Source: Bacillota bacterium
GTDB taxonomy: Bacteria; Bacillota; Clostridia; Acetivibrionales; DSM-1351
Assembly (NCBI GenBank): GCA_023393115.1
Contig: JAEWMS010000079.1
Coordinates: 1-45,625, forward strand
Reading direction: 5' to 3'
Length of the DNA: 45,625 nt
Part shown: positions 42,578 to 45,625 of the stretch, in pieces
How the letters are laid out: the number at the start of each line of letters is the position of its first letter
Numbering within the stretch: the first letter of the stretch is position 1
The notes under the pieces: generated by a model
What the model was told of the DNA's origin: nothing
Seen by the model: only the letters and a program-made list of their open reading frames with translations
Databases searched by the model: none
Position numbers and translations under genes: made by a program

Positions 42578-43238
42578 GTATCACAAAAATGCTGTCATTA
42601 TTTTCGATTATATCCTCAGGGAAGTAATGGAAGTCATCCACGAAATCTTTCAAATTATGAACTATGGTAAAAGCTCGGAGATTCTCCATTTCACAGCCAT
42701 TCTCAAAACAGATGACCGCTTCATACCCTTTTAAGTCTGGCGCTCCACCGACTTTGTTGGCTGATGGGCAATATGGCTGTAATTCTGGAGTTTCTTCTTT
42801 CGATTTCTGGACAACCGTACTATTCCTCCCTCCCGTGATGTATGTTAAGAACCTATTGATGTTTTCAATTAGGTTTGAAGGATCTCCATCAAGGTTATCT
42901 GCATTTTTAACCTTTTCCAGCTCCAGCTTGATGAAATCCACACCTTCAAGAATAAGATCCGAAAGGATGGCGCAGTCCATATTTTCAGGTTTTTCTTCTC
43001 GTATGAAATAGAAAAGATCCTCCATGGCATGGGAAATCAACGAAATATTGCTATACATCATCATGGAAGAAGAGCCCTTGATGGTATGCATGATCCTGAA
43101 AATTTCGTTTACTATATCGGGTGTAAAGCAGCTTGACTTTTCATTGGTCAGTATTGCGGTTTCAAGCTGTTCAATGTTCTGAGTGGTTTCATATATGAAT
43201 ATATCCAGCATTGACTCGTATAAAAACTCTTTATCCAA
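42534..43238 (-). pseudogene. cheA: Truncated cheA: Hpt and partial P2 only
   Basis: 234 codons. The Hpt domain (1-110) is intact with the phosphorylated His in IMHTIKGSSSM. A linker and the first part of a CheY/CheB-docking P2 domain (YEAVICFENGCEMENLRAF to SIFVIREQGF) follow. Then the frame breaks into MCP sequence and ends CCRRLDC. Dimerisation, kinase and CheW-binding domains (about 400 residues) are missing, so it cannot phosphorylate itself. AAGGAGG precedes the start (TTG/ATG near 43238). As the first gene of the run its start and promoter are preserved. Confidence 0.85.
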
Positions 43239-43545
43239 TCTTCTTCCTCCTTGTAAATTTCTAGATTAACTTTATGTAAAAAATGTGGCTCAGTACTACG
43301 CAGATCAATTAATTGTTGATTATTTTTGTATTAATTAAATCAATGCGCATTATTGTATATCATAGATGTAACTCTGTAATACAGGAATAAATAGCAACAT
43401 ACGAATGTTTATTAACTGGTATAAATATAGTCCAGTTAAGGAATGCTGTGTTTCACTATGTACCTAATTGGCGTTTTTTTGTTCCCAATAGTGTCACCTT
43501 AACACTTCTACTACTTTTAGACACTCATTTACTCTATATCGTGTA
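43239..43545. other. Region upstream of cheA with inverted repeats
   Basis: No gene seen. It carries the cheA ribosome binding site and AT-rich promoter region, and a TTAACTGG (43412-43419) / CCAGTTAA (43432-43439) inverted repeat flanking TATAAATATA. The repeat resembles half-sites bound by LytTR regulators. Confidence 0.45.
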
Positions 43546-43580
43546 AAAGCCGCCATCGGGTATAATCCAAGTGCGGCTTT
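43546..43580 (-). terminator. Terminator of the GHKL kinase gene
   Basis: AAAGCCGC (43546-43553) pairs with GCGGCTTT (43573-43580), 19-nt loop. TTTTAC follows on the minus strand and TTTACTTTT on the plus strand, so it may work both ways. Confidence 0.75.
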
Positions 43581-43651
43581 ACTTTTGCTATAGAAATACC
43601 AGTGAGACTAATAAGTATATAGTTCCGATTCACAGTCTTTTGAACTAGATG

Positions 43652-44585
43652 TTAATTTCTAGGGATATGAAGTTTCAATGTGAATATTCTTTTTTCCTGA
43701 TCAGCATCAATCAATACCATGCCACCTACGTCTTCAATAATTTTCCTTACAGCCATAAGGCCAAATCCGTGGCAGTCTTTATCCTTTTTGGTTGTAACAA
43801 ATTCACCATCACGATATTTTATCTCTCCTGAAAATGAATTTGCTATTTCAATAAAAGACCAATCTGGATTTACGCTCCCTCTTATATCTATAAATCTATC
43901 AGGAGCATAAGTCACTTTTTCACATGCCTCGATTGCATTATTAAGGATATTGGTTGAAACGCGAACAACATTCAAATCAGACAATATCATGCTACCGGAC
44001 ATATGAAGAGTTGCAGAAAACCTAATATTATGATCTTCACAAGTATTGGCGGCGTCATGCAAGATAGCATCCAGAAGAACATTATCGGAATAGGTTTTAT
44101 GAATCTGAACATTTTTTTGCATCGTATCATGAATTTCGTCAAGCAAATTAACAGCCTTTTCAATTTCATTATTTTTTATTAATGTCTTGACTGCTGACAT
44201 CATATCTTTATAGTCATGCTTGAAAACTCGGTAGCTTTCTGTGAACTTTTTATATGATTTATAATGACTTAATTGCCGATCAAGCTGTTCCTTTAGTTGT
44301 CTGGTATGCAGTTCGTATTCCAACAGCTCAGACATCTGGACGTTAGTATTCCAGATGTAAGCCAGCAATCCGATAGTTACTAGGAAGGATGTTAAATAGA
44401 GAATAGAAAACCATAGAGCGTTTATATAATAAAAACGTCCGTCATTTAATAGGATCATGTAAATAAGAATTGCTAATTGATAGGACACAATAAATTTCAA
44501 CTGCCGTGTGTCTGGAAATAAAGGTTTTATTTTCTCATCAGGTGCAATAAACTTTTTTACAAGCAGTGAGCTTTTCTCGATAAAA
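43652..44585 (-). pseudogene. GHKL-domain sensor kinase (AgrC-like), truncated by an insertion sequence
   Basis: The open frame from a TTG at 44500 gives 282 residues. The same frame continues upstream without a stop to the IS boundary at 44585, adding 28 codons. Two membrane helices (LAILIYMILL and the INALWFSILYLTSFLVTIGLL region) precede a dimerisation helix with the H-box FKHDYKDMM. The GHKL ATPase has the N-box NILNNAIEAC and G-box GFGLMAVRKI. AgrC-type kinases have six or more helices, so the N-terminal sensor half is missing, cut off by the IS. It probably was the partner of the LytTR regulator at 35217-35951. A terminator follows. Confidence 0.8.
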
Positions 44586-44687
44586 TGGACACTATTAAGT
44601 TAGATTATCTTCCGTTTTCTCAAAATAACTTCATATGTCATTTATCTAACATTATTTACCATGTTGCCATCGCAAAATTGTACCTGC

Positions 44688-45509
44688 CTATGCAGCACAA
44701 TCGGAATAATATTTTTGCTTGTAAGCGTAAGGAGTCAAGTAATTCAAAGCTTGATGCCTTCTCCTGCGATTGTAAAATGTCTCTATGTACCAGAATATAT
44801 CCCTACGGGCCTGCTCACGAGTGCCATATCTATTATTGTATAGCATTTCACATTTAATGGTACTGAAAAATGTTTCTGCACAAGCATTGTCATAGCAGTT
44901 GCCTTTACGACTCATGCTACAGACCATATTGTGTTTCTTTAGCATGGCCTGATACTCATGGCTGCAATATTGCACACCTCTGTCTGAGTGGTGTATGAGT
45001 CCCTTTGAAGGCTTATTCCTCATTACTGCGTTGTTTAAAGCTTTTATACATAGTTCAGTTTTCATATTGTCAGCCGTCGCCCAACCTACAATCTCTTTTG
45101 TAAATATATCCTTAACTGTTGCTAAATAAAGCCATCCTTCATTTGTGCCAATGTAAGAGATGTCAGTCACCCAGACTGCGCCTGGCCTATCCACATTGAA
45201 GTCTTGGTTCAAGATGTTTTCTGCTACCGGAAGCTTATGATTGGAATTAGTTGTTGCCTTATATTTTCGTTTTCTCTTTGAATATAATTTATGCTCTTTT
45301 TGAATTTTATACAGTCTGTTACGACTGCATTTTGGGTATTGTTCCCTAACATCTTCAAGTATTTTATCAAGGCCACACATGCCTCTTAGTTCTTTGTAGC
45401 TTTTTATGGCAACATCAATAATCCCCTGAGTTTCTACAGCCCTTCTGCTTGTAGGTCTGTTTAACCAGTCGTAGTACCCGCTCCTTGAAATATCCAACAA
45501 TTCGCACAT
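44688..45509 (-). CDS. IS3-family transposase OrfB (DDE catalytic part)
   Basis: 273 residues from the ATG at 45509, but the frame is open upstream to the A7 run at 45593-45599, from which the OrfAB fusion is normally made. The DDE residues are visible: first Asp in WVTDISYIGT, second in HHSDRGVQY, Glu in NACAETFFSTIK, followed by the typical FYNRRRRHQALNYLTP. Also present are the HTH_21 region and the Y-K-x-x-R-G-M-C-G-L motif. It cuts and joins the IS ends. Complete at the C-terminus. Confidence 0.9.
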   Translation of the reverse strand: MCELLDISRSGYYDWLNRPTSRRAVETQGIIDVAIKSYKELRGMCGLDKILEDVREQYPKCSRNRLYKIQKEHKLYSKRKRKYKATTNSNHKLPVAENILNQDFNVDRPGAVWVTDISYIGTNEGWLYLATVKDIFTKEIVGWATADNMKTELCIKALNNAVMRNKPSKGLIHHSDRGVQYCSHEYQAMLKKHNMVCSMSRKGNCYDNACAETFFSTIKCEMLYNNRYGTREQARRDIFWYIETFYNRRRRHQALNYLTPYAYKQKYYSDCAA

Positions 45510-45556
45510 CTTCTCAACAGGAAACTCGGAGCTGTGTTCCTTTATGAAAGCATAAA

Positions 45557-45625
45557 CTACTTCCTGTTGTCTTGAACGAAGATGGCTACGGATTTTTTTA
45601 GTATATTTACTGTTTGCTCTAGATC
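45557..45625 (-). CDS. IS3-family OrfA, C-terminal 22 codons (partial)
   Basis: Reads DLEQTVNILKKSVAIFVQDN-RK and stops at 45557. This is the usual end of an IS3 OrfA, with the leucine-zipper tail. Its frame is one base off OrfB. The A7 run (A AAA AAA) at 45593-45599 gives a -1 shift that enters the OrfB frame at KKIRSHLRSRQQEVV. The gene continues past the window edge. Confidence 0.8.
   Translation of the reverse strand, partial: DLEQTVNILKKSVAIFVQDNRK

Larger units (their letters stand above)
44586..45625 (-). mobile_element. IS3-family insertion sequence, partial (right edge of window)
   Basis: The element end is at 44586 with TGGACACTATTAAG, a TG-start end typical of IS3-family elements. 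The transposase genes run on the minus strand toward this end, and the other end lies beyond the window, so the target duplication cannot be checked. It interrupts the GHKL kinase gene. Confidence 0.82.

Noticed and set aside
43239..43651. AgrD-like autoinducer peptide gene between the kinase and the che operon
   Set aside because: Both strands were read and no short ORF with a ribosome binding site and Cys/Ser-containing processing motif was found.
1..45625. CRISPR array, tRNA or rRNA genes, or phage module
   Set aside because: No regularly spaced repeats, no tRNA-like cloverleaf with CCA-type end, and no phage structural or integrase genes were seen.

Overview
The window looks like chromosome of an anaerobic, polysaccharide-degrading Gram-positive clostridium, probably close to Ruminiclostridium or related cellulolytic Clostridia. 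This is inferred from low GC, strong GGAGG ribosome binding sites, S-layer-type surface proteins, a YesM/YesN-regulated sugar ABC importer, a GH120-type beta-xylosidase and a clostridial che operon with cheD and cheX. There are no rRNA, tRNA or CRISPR loci. The species cannot be fixed from sequence alone.

Layout. 1-6.2 kb: a large secreted S-layer-like Ig-domain protein and a methyl-accepting chemotaxis protein (MCP) with an unusually long, structured leader. 6.2-13 kb (minus strand): a CUT1 sugar importer (binding lipoprotein and two permeases, no ATPase) followed by its likely YesM/YesN two-component system. 13.2-16.8 kb: a chimeric ORF joining the start of an ABC permease to the DNA-binding half of a response regulator, then its sensor kinase, a haem-oxygenase-like protein and an HD-domain protein. 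17-21.6 kb: an intracellular GH120 beta-xylosidase convergent with a surface esterase (S-layer-like region, CBM9-like module, CE1-like esterase). With the importer this makes a plausible xylan module: esterase outside, importer in the membrane, xylosidase inside. 21.8-26.7 kb: two DUF1801 proteins and a heterodimeric ABC exporter. 26.7-29.7 kb: an aldehyde dehydrogenase and a decayed AraC / unknown / hypA / hypB cluster. 29.8-35.1 kb: a nucleotidyltransferase, a GNAT acetyltransferase, gene debris, an ABC-F ATPase behind a leader peptide and attenuator, and a broken AraC plus terpene-cyclase-like gene. 35.2-44.6 kb: a LytTR regulator, a complete run of cheY, cheX, HD-GYP, cheD, cheB, cheR and cheW, a fused cheA/MCP remnant, and a GHKL kinase cut by an IS3-family element that runs off the right edge.

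Two themes stand out. (1) RNA-level control: the ABC-F gene has a 42-codon leader peptide, a terminator and a competing antiterminator, and the MCP leader can form a long hairpin whose loop pairs 7/7 with downstream sequence. (2) Repeated deletion scars: at four or more places two same-strand genes, or two parts of one gene, are joined with the middle missing (ABC permease::response regulator, hypB, AraC::unknown, cheA::MCP), alongside single-base indels in hypA and an AraC gene. Either the region is decaying by deletion or the assembly has collapsed segments. Raw reads would decide which.
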